51,547 nt of DNA, taken from NCBI RefSeq assembly GCF_934754915.1, contig NZ_CAKVKB010000012.1, forward strand, positions 1 to 51,547. The letters run 5' to 3'. A program made the position numbers and the translations under genes. Every line of letters begins with the position of its first letter. Position 1 is the first letter of the stretch. Under the pieces are notes generated by a model, which saw only the letters and a list, made by a program, of their open reading frames with translations, had not been told where the DNA came from and made no database searches. The stretch comes from an uncultured Clostridium sp. GTDB lineage: Bacteria > Bacillota > Clostridia > Clostridiales > Clostridiaceae. Positions 15,820 through 25,172 of the stretch are shown here, piece by piece.

Positions 15820-17613
15820 GTGAGTGAATTAAAAAGAAGAGAAGACATTGATGAAAAGTATAAATGGAAAGTAGATAAAATTTATAAAAACATTGATGAA
15901 TGGGAAAAAGATTTTGAAAACCTAAAAAAAGAAGCGGTTAAACTTAAAGATTTTAATGGTAAATTAAATAATGGAGAGACTATTTTAGAATATTTAAAAT
16001 TAAATGAGAAAATATCAAGAAAAGCAGAAAAGTTATTTATCTATGCACATTTAAAATCTGATGAAGACACTTCAAATTCAACATATCAAAGTCTTATGAG
16101 TAAAATAGATATATATATGGCTGAATTATCAAGTTACACAGCTTATTTTGTACCAGAAATATTGAATCTTGAAGATGGATTTATTGAAAAGGAAATAAAG
16201 AGAATTGATGGATTAAAACCATTTAAGTTTTTCTTTGATGATATATTAAAAGAAAAACCTCATATATTGACTAAGGAAATGGAAGAACTTCTTGCAGCTG
16301 CTTCTGACTGTCTTGATGCTCCCGATGCTATACACAATGTATTGACTAATGCAGATATGACTTTTGGAAAGATTAAAGATGAAGAAGGAAAAGAAATAGA
16401 ACTTACAGAAGGAAATTATTCTTCATTTATAAGAAGCAAAGATAGAAATGTGAGAAAAGCTGCTTTTGAAAAATTATTTGGTGAATATGATAAATTTAAA
16501 AATACACTTGCAACATCATTAACATGTTCAATAAAGAACTTCAATTTCATGAGTAGAACAAGAAAATATGAAAGTGCATTGGATGCTTCTCTAAGTCCTA
16601 ATAACATTCCTTTAGAAGTTTATAAAAATGCAGTTAAAGTAATGAATGATAATATATCATCCCTTCATAGATATGTTTCAATAAAAAAGAAGCTATTGGG
16701 ATTAGATGAAATTCATATGTATGATTTGTATGTTCCAGTTATTGAAGCGGAAAAGGAAAAAGTTGAATTTAATGACGGTGTTAATATAGTTTTAGATGCA
16801 TTAAAGCCTTTAGGAGAGGAATATTTGAATATATTCAAGAGTGGAATTAATGAGGGATGGATTGATATATATGAAAATAAAGGTAAAAAAGGTGGAGCGT
16901 ATTCATGGGGTGGATATGATACCATGCCATATGTATTATTGAATTATAATAATGAAATGGAAGATGTATCAACATTAGCTCATGAAATGGGTCATTCAAT
17001 TCATTCATATTATTCAAGAAAGGAACAATCATATTATTATGCAGGATATACTCTATTCTGTGCAGAAGTTGCTTCAACAACCAACGAATCATTATTAATT
17101 CATTATTTGATAAACAAAGAAACTGATGAAAATAAAAAATTATACCTTATAAATCAAGAGTTGGAGCAGATAAGAACAACTGTATTCAGACAATTGATGT
17201 TTGCTGAATTTGAATTGTATACACATGAGACTTTAGAAAAAGGAATTCCTTTAACAGCTGATGATTATAATAAGGTATGGCATGATTTAAATGTAAAGTA
17301 TTTTGGAAAAGACATGGTTGTAGATAAGGAAATTGATGTTGAATGGGCAAGGATTCCTCATTTCTATTCAGATTTTTATGTTTATCAATATGCTACAGGA
17401 TATGCAGCAGCATCAGCTTTCTCAAATTCTATCTTAGAAGGAAAAGAAAATGCAGTAGAAAAATATAAAGGATTTTTAAAAGCTGGAGGCAGTGATTACC
17501 CTATAAATATATTGAAAAATGCAGGTGTGGATATGACAACTTCAGAACCTATTGAAGCTACAATAAAGAGATTTAATGAATTATTAGATATGATTGAATT
17601 AAGCAAAAATTAA
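15820..17613 (+). CDS. pepF: Oligoendopeptidase F, zinc metallopeptidase of family M3
   Basis: A 597-residue cytoplasmic peptidase that cleaves short peptides. The zinc site is HEMGHS (His388, Glu389, His392), with the third ligand probably Glu416 in CAEVASTTNE. The conserved C-terminal FYVYQYATGYAAA segment belongs to the substrate-binding region. The N-terminus ELKRREDIDEKYKWKVDKIY is typical of PepF. Start: GTG 15820, 8 bases after AAGGAG (15806-15811). The open frame reaches back to TTG 15766, but those 18 codons are dispersed-repeat sequence and should not be annotated as protein. Monocistronic with its own terminator. Confidence 0.93.
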   Translation: MSELKRREDIDEKYKWKVDKIYKNIDEWEKDFENLKKEAVKLKDFNGKLNNGETILEYLKLNEKISRKAEKLFIYAHLKSDEDTSNSTYQSLMSKIDIYMAELSSYTAYFVPEILNLEDGFIEKEIKRIDGLKPFKFFFDDILKEKPHILTKEMEELLAAASDCLDAPDAIHNVLTNADMTFGKIKDEEGKEIELTEGNYSSFIRSKDRNVRKAAFEKLFGEYDKFKNTLATSLTCSIKNFNFMSRTRKYESALDASLSPNNIPLEVYKNAVKVMNDNISSLHRYVSIKKKLLGLDEIHMYDLYVPVIEAEKEKVEFNDGVNIVLDALKPLGEEYLNIFKSGINEGWIDIYENKGKKGGAYSWGGYDTMPYVLLNYNNEMEDVSTLAHEMGHSIHSYYSRKEQSYYYAGYTLFCAEVASTTNESLLIHYLINKETDENKKLYLINQELEQIRTTVFRQLMFAEFELYTHETLEKGIPLTADDYNKVWHDLNVKYFGKDMVVDKEIDVEWARIPHFYSDFYVYQYATGYAAASAFSNSILEGKENAVEKYKGFLKAGGSDYPINILKNAGVDMTTSEPIEATIKRFNELLDMIELSKN

Positions 17614-17636
17614 TAGTTTATAATGGTATTTACATG

Positions 17637-17691
17637 GTACAATATAGCGTATAAATGGAAAATCTGTTTAAATGCTGTATTGTACTTTTTT
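17637..17691 (+). terminator. pepF terminator
   Basis: GTACAATATAGC (17637-17648) pairs with GCTGTATTGTAC (17674-17685, one G-T pair) and is followed by a T6 run. Confidence 0.85.
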
Positions 17692-17777
17692 ATTTGTAAA
17701 GTATACAAAGTTTATCAGTAGTATTTATAGAATAAGACACTTAATAATATTAGTTTATATACAAAGAGGGTGGAAAT

Positions 17778-18809
17778 GTGAATAAATTTTATAGCAGTTT
17801 ATATAAATATTTAATTGAGAGAGAAAAATTTTACATGAAACAATATTATAGCAGGTTCCATTCAAAAAATATGTATGTAGCAGTACGGGAAATACAAGGA
17901 GGAGTGTATTGTGTTATTGTAACTGATGATAAGGATGAAAACATCAATATATCTGAGGCATTGGAATATGTTAAAAGCTTAGACAGGCCATTTCTATTCA
18001 ATGCTATTGTTATTAGTGATGAAAATTATATAGATAGTAATATTTATGATGTGAATAAAATCGTATTAAATAAGGAAAATTATAATATAATGCATTGTGA
18101 TAATGGCTGCAGGCCTTTAGCTGAAATAATTACAGATGTTATAGAAAAAATGAAATTATCTCCAAAGGATAATCGTAAAAATTATTTTAAATATAAAGTA
18201 TCCACATTAATTATAATTGCCTTAAATATAATTATGTTCTTGATAACTAATTATATGATTTATTCAAACTATTCAGGTTCAATATCCGAAGCGGAAAGAA
18301 ATAGAATAAACAATATAGTTCTGATTTTCTTGGGGGCTAAATACACTCCTTTAATACAGGAAGGAGAAGTATGGAGACTTATAACATGTGCCTTTTTACA
18401 TGGAAGTTTTATTCATATAGCATGTAATATGTATATGTTATATATAATAGGGCCAGAGATAGAAAAAATATATGGAAAGGTTGGATATATAATAATATAT
18501 CTAGTTTCATGTGTATCATCAAGTACTTTAAGTATGATAATTAATCCTCAAAGTATATCAGTTGGAGCATCAGGCGGAATTTTTGGATTAATGGGAGCAT
18601 TGTTGGCATTTGCATTAATAGAAAGAAAAAATATAAATAAGGAATATACAAAAGGGCTGTTAAAAACAATAGGTATAAATTTGATTATAGGTCTTGTAGT
18701 CATAAACATTGATAATGCAGCACATATCGGGGGATTTTTAGGAGGAGTAATTTTAGGGGGAGTAATATATAAAAGTAAGAAGGTTTTTGAATGGAAGAAG
18801 AAAATATAG
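17778..18809 (+). CDS. Rhomboid family intramembrane serine protease
   Basis: A 343-residue membrane protein. Residues 1-137 form a soluble N-terminal domain of unknown fold. From about 140 on there are six to seven helices with rhomboid landmarks: EGEVWRLITCAFLHGS (WR motif, 199-200), HIACN (213-217), GASGGIFG with nucleophile Ser265, and AAHIGGFLGG with His316 completing the dyad. The protein should cleave membrane proteins within the bilayer; substrates are unknown. The start is GTG 17778 after GAGGGTGG; the overlapping ATG is followed at once by a stop. The next gene overlaps its 3' end by 19 bp, so the two are translationally coupled. Confidence 0.92.
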   Translation: MNKFYSSLYKYLIEREKFYMKQYYSRFHSKNMYVAVREIQGGVYCVIVTDDKDENINISEALEYVKSLDRPFLFNAIVISDENYIDSNIYDVNKIVLNKENYNIMHCDNGCRPLAEIITDVIEKMKLSPKDNRKNYFKYKVSTLIIIALNIIMFLITNYMIYSNYSGSISEAERNRINNIVLIFLGAKYTPLIQEGEVWRLITCAFLHGSFIHIACNMYMLYIIGPEIEKIYGKVGYIIIYLVSCVSSSTLSMIINPQSISVGASGGIFGLMGALLAFALIERKNINKEYTKGLLKTIGINLIIGLVVINIDNAAHIGGFLGGVILGGVIYKSKKVFEWKKKI

Positions 18810-19393
18810 TAATAAAAGTAGATTTTTTTAATTTCATTACGGTTATTTTTATAACTGTTCTTACATTGACTTTATTTTCAAATGTTTATTTTAATGGTGG
18901 AGATAAAGTATTTAGAATATTGCTTACAGCAATTGTGGTTTTGATTGTAAGGGTATTGTTTAAAAAGACATTTTTAAGTAAATATACGTTAGCATATATA
19001 TCTATTGTGATTTTTATTTTTATGTCTATGTATATGGGCAATATTTTAAATATATATTCCGTAATAAATTTTTATGATAAAATACTTCACTTTATATCTG
19101 GAATAATATCAGGTATAATAGGTTTTGTAGTTTATGAGCATTTTACAAAAAAATATATTGATAAATTAGACTTAAAGTTTTTGATTATATTTATATTTGT
19201 TTTTAGTGTTGCTATTGCTGGATGTTGGGAAATATGGGAGTTTTCTACTGATAAGATTTTTGGTTTTCACTCTCAAAATAACAGTTTGAGTGATACAATG
19301 ATGGATATTATATGTGGAACAATAGGAGGAATATTTTCTATGATTCCCATAAGATTAATGCTAAAAAAGCATAAAAAAGATAATATCTTATAA
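18791..19393 (+). CDS. YjdF/DUF2238-like integral membrane protein
   Basis: A 200-residue protein with about five to six hydrophobic helices. Polar motifs inside the membrane region resemble DUF2238 (YjdF): FYDKILHFISG, GCWEIWEFSTDKIFGF and SLSDTMMDIICGTIGG, with conserved Asp/His/Glu that could be catalytic or metal-binding. Function is unknown. It starts 19 bp inside the rhomboid gene, with AAGAAGG upstream of ATG 18791. The tight coupling suggests that it works with, or is a substrate of, the rhomboid protease; that is inference. Confidence 0.72.
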   Translation: MEEENIVIKVDFFNFITVIFITVLTLTLFSNVYFNGGDKVFRILLTAIVVLIVRVLFKKTFLSKYTLAYISIVIFIFMSMYMGNILNIYSVINFYDKILHFISGIISGIIGFVVYEHFTKKYIDKLDLKFLIIFIFVFSVAIAGCWEIWEFSTDKIFGFHSQNNSLSDTMMDIICGTIGGIFSMIPIRLMLKKHKKDNIL

Positions 19394-19596
19394 TTTCAAT
19401 ATTTTTGCAATTGTGGATTATTGTAAAAAGGTCAAAAAAGTGCCCGAAAAATTACAAAAAAAATTATATGATGTGTAAAAAACATTAAAATGAAAAATAA
19501 TTTACAAAATTAATAGAAAAATGAAAAATGATATAGAAATTAATATAAAATTACGATAATATAATATATGGTAATAAGTTTTAAGGAGATGTAAAA

Positions 19597-20943
19597 ATGA
19601 AGGGCAATGAATATGTTTCAAGCGTTTTAGAAAAAGTAGAAAAAGTTAATCCTGGTCAAAAAGAATTTTTAGATGCAGTAACAGAAGTGTTAAATTCTTT
19701 AACACCAGTTTTTGATAAGCATCCTGAATTTGTAGAAGCAGGATTATTAGAAAGAATTGTTGAACCAGAAAGACAACTTATGTTTAGAGTTCCTTGGGTA
19801 GATAATGCTGGAAAGGTACATGTTAATAGAGGATTCAGAATTCAATTTAACAGTGCTATAGGACCTTACAAGGGAGGTTTAAGATTCCATCCATCAGTTA
19901 ACTTAAGCATAATTAAATTCTTAGGTTTTGAACAAATCTTTAAAAACTCTTTAACTGGACTTCCAATTGGTGGAGGTAAAGGTGGATCTGATTTTGATCC
20001 AAAGGGTAAATCAGATAATGAAATAATGAGATTCTGTCAAAGCTTTATGTCAGAACTATATAAATATATTGGTGGAAACATGGACGTTCCAGCAGGAGAT
20101 ATTGGTGTAGGTGGAAGAGAAATCGGATATCTTTACGGATATTACAAGAAATTAAGATCATTAAGTGATCAAGCAGTATTAACTGGTAAGGGATTAACAT
20201 TTGGAGGAAGTTTAACTAGAACTGAAGCTACAGGTTATGGTTTAGTATATTTCACAGAAGAAATGCTTAATGATAATGGAGACAGCTTCAAAGGAAAAAC
20301 TGTTGTAATTTCAGGATCAGGAAATGTTGCTATATATGCTACACAAAAAGCTCAAGAATTAGGAGCTAAAGTAGTAGCTTTATGTGATTCTAACGGATAT
20401 GTATATGATAAAGATGGAATTAAACTAGATGTTGTTAAAGAAATCAAAGAAGTTAGAAGAGGAAGAATTAAAGAATATGTTGATGCAGTACCAACTGCTG
20501 AATATCATGAAGGATGCAAAGGAATCTGGACTATTAAATGTGATATAGCTCTTCCTTGTGCAACTCAAGGTGAAATTGATGAAGAAAGTGCTAAGACTTT
20601 AGTTGCTAATGGTGTTAAGGTTGTATCTGAAGGTGCAAACATGCCATCAACTCTTGAAGCAATCAAAGTATTCCAAGATAATAAAATATTCTTTGGACCA
20701 GCAAAAGCTGCAAATGCAGGTGGAGTTGCTTGTTCAGCACTTGAAATGTCACAAAACAGCATGAGATTATCATGGACATTTGAAGAAGTTGATGAAAAAC
20801 TTCATGGAATAATGAAGAACATATATCATAATTCTAAAAATGCAGCTAAGGAATACGGAGTAGAAGGAAATATATTAGCTGGTGCTAACATTGCTGGATT
20901 CATGAAAGTTGCAGAAGCTATGATGGCTCAAGGAATAGTTTAA
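19597..20943 (+). CDS. gdhA: Glutamate dehydrogenase, hexameric NAD(P)-dependent
   Basis: A 448-residue small-subunit (50-kDa class) enzyme converting 2-oxoglutarate and ammonia to glutamate and back. Substrate site: IGPYKGGLRFHPS (Lys92) and GGGKGGSDFDPKGKS (catalytic Lys128), with Asp168 in VPAGDIGVG. The Rossmann loop GSGNVA is at 240-245, followed by CDSNG. The residue after beta-2 (Asp264-Ser265) resembles both NADP and NAD clostridial enzymes, so cofactor choice is open. Codon use is more biased than in its neighbours, consistent with high expression. Monocistronic, AAGGAG ribosome-binding site, strong terminator. Confidence 0.94.
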   Translation: MKGNEYVSSVLEKVEKVNPGQKEFLDAVTEVLNSLTPVFDKHPEFVEAGLLERIVEPERQLMFRVPWVDNAGKVHVNRGFRIQFNSAIGPYKGGLRFHPSVNLSIIKFLGFEQIFKNSLTGLPIGGGKGGSDFDPKGKSDNEIMRFCQSFMSELYKYIGGNMDVPAGDIGVGGREIGYLYGYYKKLRSLSDQAVLTGKGLTFGGSLTRTEATGYGLVYFTEEMLNDNGDSFKGKTVVISGSGNVAIYATQKAQELGAKVVALCDSNGYVYDKDGIKLDVVKEIKEVRRGRIKEYVDAVPTAEYHEGCKGIWTIKCDIALPCATQGEIDEESAKTLVANGVKVVSEGANMPSTLEAIKVFQDNKIFFGPAKAANAGGVACSALEMSQNSMRLSWTFEEVDEKLHGIMKNIYHNSKNAAKEYGVEGNILAGANIAGFMKVAEAMMAQGIV

Positions 20944-20978
20944 TACATTAAAGAACATTAAAAATTAAATTATAATGG

Positions 20979-21026
20979 ATGTCACATTTTTGTTCTATAT
21001 AGAATGTTAAGATGTGACATTCTTTT
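20979..21026 (+). terminator. gdhA terminator
   Basis: ATGTCACAT (20979-20987) pairs with ATGTGACAT (21012-21020), with inner pairing TTCTATATAGAA, then TTCTTTTTA. Confidence 0.8.
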
Positions 21027-21027
21027 T

Positions 21028-21074
21028 ATATATATTTCAATTAACAATTTATAGTGAATAATTGAAATATATAT
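21028..21074. repeat. Palindrome with 15-bp perfect arms
   Basis: ATATATATTTCAATT at 21028-21042 is exactly complementary to 21060-21074. The 17-base loop contains AACAATTTATAGTGAAT. The TTCAATTAACAATT part resembles the tail of the dispersed repeat family, but the overall structure is different. Confidence 0.6.
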
Positions 21075-21403
21075 GCTTACTTTACACTATAAATTGATTT
21101 GTGTTTAATGTTTAACTAATATGAAAAATTCTCAAATTTTAATTTTACATATATATTTTTGATAAAGTAATATCTGTAATTATTCAGAAGGATACTCTAA
21201 GAATTTAATTTGAGTATGAAAACATATTCATAAAACGGATGTAAACATATAATTAAAATTATGGGAAAATATTAATTTTATCGTAATAATATAGGGTTGA
21301 TTTTTTATTTCTATTGAAATATCATTAAATAGGTATATTATGAAAACAAAAATTTAAAATGAATTAATGAGTAAAATTTCATTAAATATTAGGAGTGAAT
21401 GTA

Positions 21404-22792
21404 ATGGGAAATTATATTTTTACCATAACAGCAGTATTTCAAATTTTTGTATTTGCTATAACATGTTATTATTTAATTTTAGGTTTATTTGGTCTTTTTA
21501 GAAAAGATGATAAAAAGGTTTTTGAACCTGAAAAAAGATTTGCATTGTTAATTGCAGCACATAATGAAGAAGTTGTTATTGGTAGTCTTATAGAAAGTAT
21601 GTTGCAGCTTGATTATCCTAAAGAATTGTATGATGTATTTGTAATTGCAGATAACTGCACAGATAACACAGCAAAAATAGCTGGTGAATATGGAGTTAAT
21701 GTCTGTGAAAGATTTTCAAAAGATAAAAGAGGCAAAGGATATGCTTTAGAATGGATGTTTGATAAATTATTCAAAATGGATAAAAAATATGATGCGGTGG
21801 CAATATTTGATGCTGACAATCTTGTACATAAAAATTTTTTGCGTGAAATGAATAACAAAATGATGGAAGGATATAAAGTTGTACAAGGTTATATAGATAG
21901 TAAAAACCCAAATGATTCATGGATTGCAGCATCTTACTCAATAGCATTCTGGACACAAAATAGAATGTTCCAACTTGCAAGACAAAATGTTGGATTTTCT
22001 AATCAGATAGGTGGAACAGGTTTTGTTGTTGAAACAGAAACCTTAAAAGAGTTAGGCTGGGGAGCAACATGTCTTACAGAAGATCTTGAATTTACATGTA
22101 AGCTTGTATTGAATGGAGAAAAAGTAGGCTGGGCTCATGATGCTATAATTTATGATGAAAAACCATTAAAACTTGGTCAGTCATGGACACAGAGAAAAAG
22201 ATGGATGCAGGGATTTTCAGATGTTGCATCTAGATATTTCTTTAAATTATTAAAAAAATCTATAGTAGAACGAAAATTCTACATTTTTGATTGTGCTTTG
22301 TATGTATTACAACCATTTGTAACATTATTACTTGGAATATCAGCAGTGTTGACATTATTGCAGGCAAATACAAAGGGACTGAATATATTTATAATAAATT
22401 ATCTATTTAGTGATGTTGGATTTAAATCTTTTGCAGTGCTTCAATTTTTAATAACACCATTAATACTTGCAATAGAAAAGAAGGTTTCAAAAGGATTTCT
22501 TGCTATGATGTGTTTGTATTCAAGCAATGTATTTGTCGTTCCATATTTGACTGCAAACATAGAAAGCTGGCCTAAGATAATGGCAATTACATTAGGATAC
22601 AATTTAGTATTCCTTTTACTTACAGGTTTAATATTAGGAAAGAAGAATCTTATATTATTCTTTAGATTTTTATTATATGGACTCTATACATTAACTTGGA
22701 TTCCAATTACTATTCAAGGAATATTAAATAAAAATAATAAAGAGTGGAGTCATACTAAACATGTTAGGAAGATTGAAATCTGTGATGTTTAA
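21404..22792 (+). CDS. Membrane family 2 glycosyltransferase (processive-synthase type)
   Basis: A 462-residue protein. One N-terminal helix (about 5-30) is followed by a GT2/GT-A catalytic domain and then five or six C-terminal helices. Catalytic signature D,D,D,QxxRW: IADNCTDNT, IFDADN (DxD metal site), LTEDLEFTCK (base) and QRKRWMQG. This is the layout of cellulose, hyaluronan and poly-GlcNAc synthases, so it probably makes or extrudes a surface polysaccharide; the sugar is unknown. No polysaccharide genes are adjacent. The frame is open to GTG 21395, but AGGAGTG (21391-21397) fits ATG 21404. Confidence 0.87.
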   Translation: MGNYIFTITAVFQIFVFAITCYYLILGLFGLFRKDDKKVFEPEKRFALLIAAHNEEVVIGSLIESMLQLDYPKELYDVFVIADNCTDNTAKIAGEYGVNVCERFSKDKRGKGYALEWMFDKLFKMDKKYDAVAIFDADNLVHKNFLREMNNKMMEGYKVVQGYIDSKNPNDSWIAASYSIAFWTQNRMFQLARQNVGFSNQIGGTGFVVETETLKELGWGATCLTEDLEFTCKLVLNGEKVGWAHDAIIYDEKPLKLGQSWTQRKRWMQGFSDVASRYFFKLLKKSIVERKFYIFDCALYVLQPFVTLLLGISAVLTLLQANTKGLNIFIINYLFSDVGFKSFAVLQFLITPLILAIEKKVSKGFLAMMCLYSSNVFVVPYLTANIESWPKIMAITLGYNLVFLLLTGLILGKKNLILFFRFLLYGLYTLTWIPITIQGILNKNNKEWSHTKHVRKIEICDV

Positions 22793-22825
22793 GAACAGAT
22801 TTTATGAATTATATTAATTTTTATA

Positions 22826-22866
22826 AAACATCGTAAAGTAATTTAAAACTTTATGGTGTTTTTATT
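22826..22866 (+). terminator. Glycosyltransferase gene terminator
   Basis: AAACATCGTAAAG (22826-22838) pairs with CTTTATGGTGTTT (22849-22861, wobble pairs) and runs into T-rich sequence. Confidence 0.75.
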
Positions 22867-22883
22867 TTTATTTACAGATATTG

Positions 22884-22990
22884 TTGCAAGATTAAAATTA
22901 CATTTGAAATTTAGCTAACACATGTAAAAATACTAAAGAAATTTTGAAAAGATTTTGTTTTTCATTGTCCATTGTACATTGTTAGTTGTG
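22884..22990 (+). repeat. Dispersed intergenic repeat, full-length copy (R5)
   Basis: Full order of blocks: TTGCAAGATTAAAATTACA, AACACATGTAAAAATACT, AAAGAAATTTTGAAAAGATTT, TTCATTGTCCATTGTACATTG. About 107 bp, ending 10 bp before the TTGACA box of the parE promoter. Confidence 0.75.
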
Positions 22991-22999
22991 AAATTTATT

Positions 23000-23028
23000 T
23001 TGACAATATTTAAGAAACGAAGTATATT
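23000..23028 (+). promoter_or_regulatory. Sigma-A promoter upstream of parE/parC
   Basis: TTGACA (23000-23005), a 17-base spacer and TATATT (23023-23028): a near-consensus housekeeping promoter and the best one in the window. It predicts a 5' leader of about 170 nt. Confidence 0.6.
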
Positions 23029-23208
23029 AAAAAATGGCGTATAATAAGAGACATGATGATTAAAACTTAATAATATAAACATTAAGGATTGTTTTGTTAA
23101 TGACAATAAAGAGTGTATGATGTAGAATATAAAAAGTATGTACTAGAAATAATTGGTATTGATTAAAATGCAAAAAAACAGAACTGGTGTTCAGAGTGGA
23201 GGAATAAT

Positions 23209-25158
23209 ATGGAAGCAAGGAATAATAATACTTATGATGTAACAGATTTAACATCACTTGAAAAATTAGAGCCTGTTCGTATAAGACCAGGAATGTATAT
23301 AGGATCTACAGGAAGCAAGGGATTACATCATTGTATATGGGAAATAATTGATAACTCCATAGATGAAATAGCTAATGGATATGGAAATAAAGTTACTATA
23401 ATATTAAATCAAGATAAGAGTGTTACAATAATAGATAATGGAAGAGGAATACCTACAGGAATTCATCCAGTGAAAAAAAAGTCAGGAGTAGAAATGGTAT
23501 ATACTGAACTTCACACTGGTGGAAAATTTGATAATAAAAATTATAAAACTTCAGGAGGTCTTCATGGTGTTGGTGCTGCTGTTGTAAATGCACTTTCAAA
23601 ATGGGTTGAAGTTGAAGTTTATCAGAATGGAAATATATATAGACAAAGATTCGAATATGCATTTGATAAAGAATTAAAAAGGGATATGCCTGGTACTCCA
23701 GTAACTGAACTACAGATTATTGGAAAGACAGATAAAACAGGAACTAAGGTTACTTTTAGACCAGATGAAGATATATTTTCAACAATTGATTTCAAATTTG
23801 ATGTAATAGACAGCAGACTTCAGGAATTAGCCTTCCAGAATAAGGGGATAAGACTTGAATTAATAGATACAAGAAAAGGCCAGGAAAATTCCAAAGAATA
23901 TTATTCTGAGAATGGTCTTTTGGATTTTATAAAATATTTAAATGAAAGTAAAACACCAATACATGAAACTCCAATAATATTTGATGGAGAAAGAACTGTG
24001 AGTAATATTCAGATGTATGGAGAGATATGTGTACAGTTTACGGATTCTACAACTGAATATATTGCAAGTTATGTAAATAATATTCCTACAACAGAAGCTG
24101 GAACTCATGAGACAGGATTTAAAACAGGAATGACAAGAGCATTTAAAGAATGGGCAAAAAAGTTAGGCCTTGTTAAGGAAAAAGATAAGGAATTTGAAGG
24201 TGATGACTTAAGAGAAGGCATGACAGCAATTGTAAGGATAAAGATAACAAATCCTGTATTTGAAGGACAGACTAAAACAAAATTAGGAAATAGTGAAGCA
24301 TATACTATGATGAATGATTTAGTATATACTAAATTTTCTGAGTGGATTGAAGATAATAAAGAACTTGCTACATCTATAATTAATAATGCACTTGAAGCAG
24401 CTAAAAGAAGAGATAAGATAAAGAAAATAAATGATGCTGAAAGAAAAAAAATCGGAAAAGGTACAGCACCACTTGCAGGTAAAGTTGCCGTATGCACTAT
24501 GAAAGATAAAAGTGTAAATGAATTTATTGTAGTTGAGGGAGATTCTGCGGGAGGTTCAGCAAAGCAGGCAAGAGACAGAAGATTTCAGACAATAATGCCT
24601 TCAAAAGGTAAGATAATGAATACTGAAAAGCAAAAACTTGAGAATGTATTGGCATCGGAAGAATTAAAAATATTTAATACAGCAGTTGGAACAGGAACTT
24701 TAGATAATTATAAAGAAGAGGATTTAAAATACGATAAGATAATAATTATGAGTGATGCTGATGTTGATGGATATCATATCAGGACGCTTTGGATGACATA
24801 TATTTACAGATATATGAGGCCTCTTATAGCTAATGGACATCTTTATCTAGCACAGCCTCCTTTGTATAAGGTTTATAAAGAGACAAAAGGTAAGAGTGTT
24901 GTTAAATATGCTTATAGTGATGATGATTTAGAAAAAGTAAAAAAAGAAGTGGGCAAAGGAGCATTGATTCAAAGATATAAAGGACTTGGAGAAATGAATC
25001 CAGACCAATTATGGGAAACAACTTTAAATCCTGAAAGCAGAACTCTTTTACGAGTGAAGATAGAAGATGCAGCTAAAGCTGAAAAAATGGTTTCTCTTCT
25101 TATGGGAGATGTAGTTGAACCAAGAAAGAATTATATGTATAAATACGGAGAATTTTAA
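23209..25158 (+). CDS. parE: Type II DNA topoisomerase subunit B (topoisomerase IV ParE-like)
   Basis: A 649-residue subunit that binds and hydrolyses ATP. GHKL ATPase: EIIDNSIDEIANG, DNGRGIPTGIHP, TSGGLHGVGAAVVNAL and the transducer lysine region QTKTKLGN. The TOPRIM domain has EGDSAGGSAKQARDRRFQ (Glu443) and MSDADVDG (514-521), which hold the Mg2+ ions. It pairs with the A subunit 14 bp downstream. The pair stands outside any dnaA-recF context, so I prefer topoisomerase IV over the main gyrase. GyrB and ParE are hard to separate by sequence, so an extra gyrase-type pair remains possible. GGAGGA lies before ATG 23209. Confidence 0.85.
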   Translation: MEARNNNTYDVTDLTSLEKLEPVRIRPGMYIGSTGSKGLHHCIWEIIDNSIDEIANGYGNKVTIILNQDKSVTIIDNGRGIPTGIHPVKKKSGVEMVYTELHTGGKFDNKNYKTSGGLHGVGAAVVNALSKWVEVEVYQNGNIYRQRFEYAFDKELKRDMPGTPVTELQIIGKTDKTGTKVTFRPDEDIFSTIDFKFDVIDSRLQELAFQNKGIRLELIDTRKGQENSKEYYSENGLLDFIKYLNESKTPIHETPIIFDGERTVSNIQMYGEICVQFTDSTTEYIASYVNNIPTTEAGTHETGFKTGMTRAFKEWAKKLGLVKEKDKEFEGDDLREGMTAIVRIKITNPVFEGQTKTKLGNSEAYTMMNDLVYTKFSEWIEDNKELATSIINNALEAAKRRDKIKKINDAERKKIGKGTAPLAGKVAVCTMKDKSVNEFIVVEGDSAGGSAKQARDRRFQTIMPSKGKIMNTEKQKLENVLASEELKIFNTAVGTGTLDNYKEEDLKYDKIIIMSDADVDGYHIRTLWMTYIYRYMRPLIANGHLYLAQPPLYKVYKETKGKSVVKYAYSDDDLEKVKKEVGKGALIQRYKGLGEMNPDQLWETTLNPESRTLLRVKIEDAAKAEKMVSLLMGDVVEPRKNYMYKYGEF

Positions 25159-25172
25159 GAAAGGAAGATATT

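Larger units (their letters stand above)
20944..21403. other. Intergenic region with a terminator and a palindrome
   Basis: This 460-bp gap holds the gdhA terminator and the 15-bp-arm palindrome at 21028-21074. The remaining 330 bp are AT-rich and I see nothing in them except the ribosome-binding site of the next gene. Confidence 0.6.
22793..23208. other. Intergenic region with a terminator, a full-length repeat and a consensus promoter
   Basis: This 416-bp gap contains, in order, the glycosyltransferase terminator, repeat R5 (22884-22990) and a sigma-A promoter at 23000-23028. A leader of about 170 nt before parE has no recognised structure. Confidence 0.6.
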
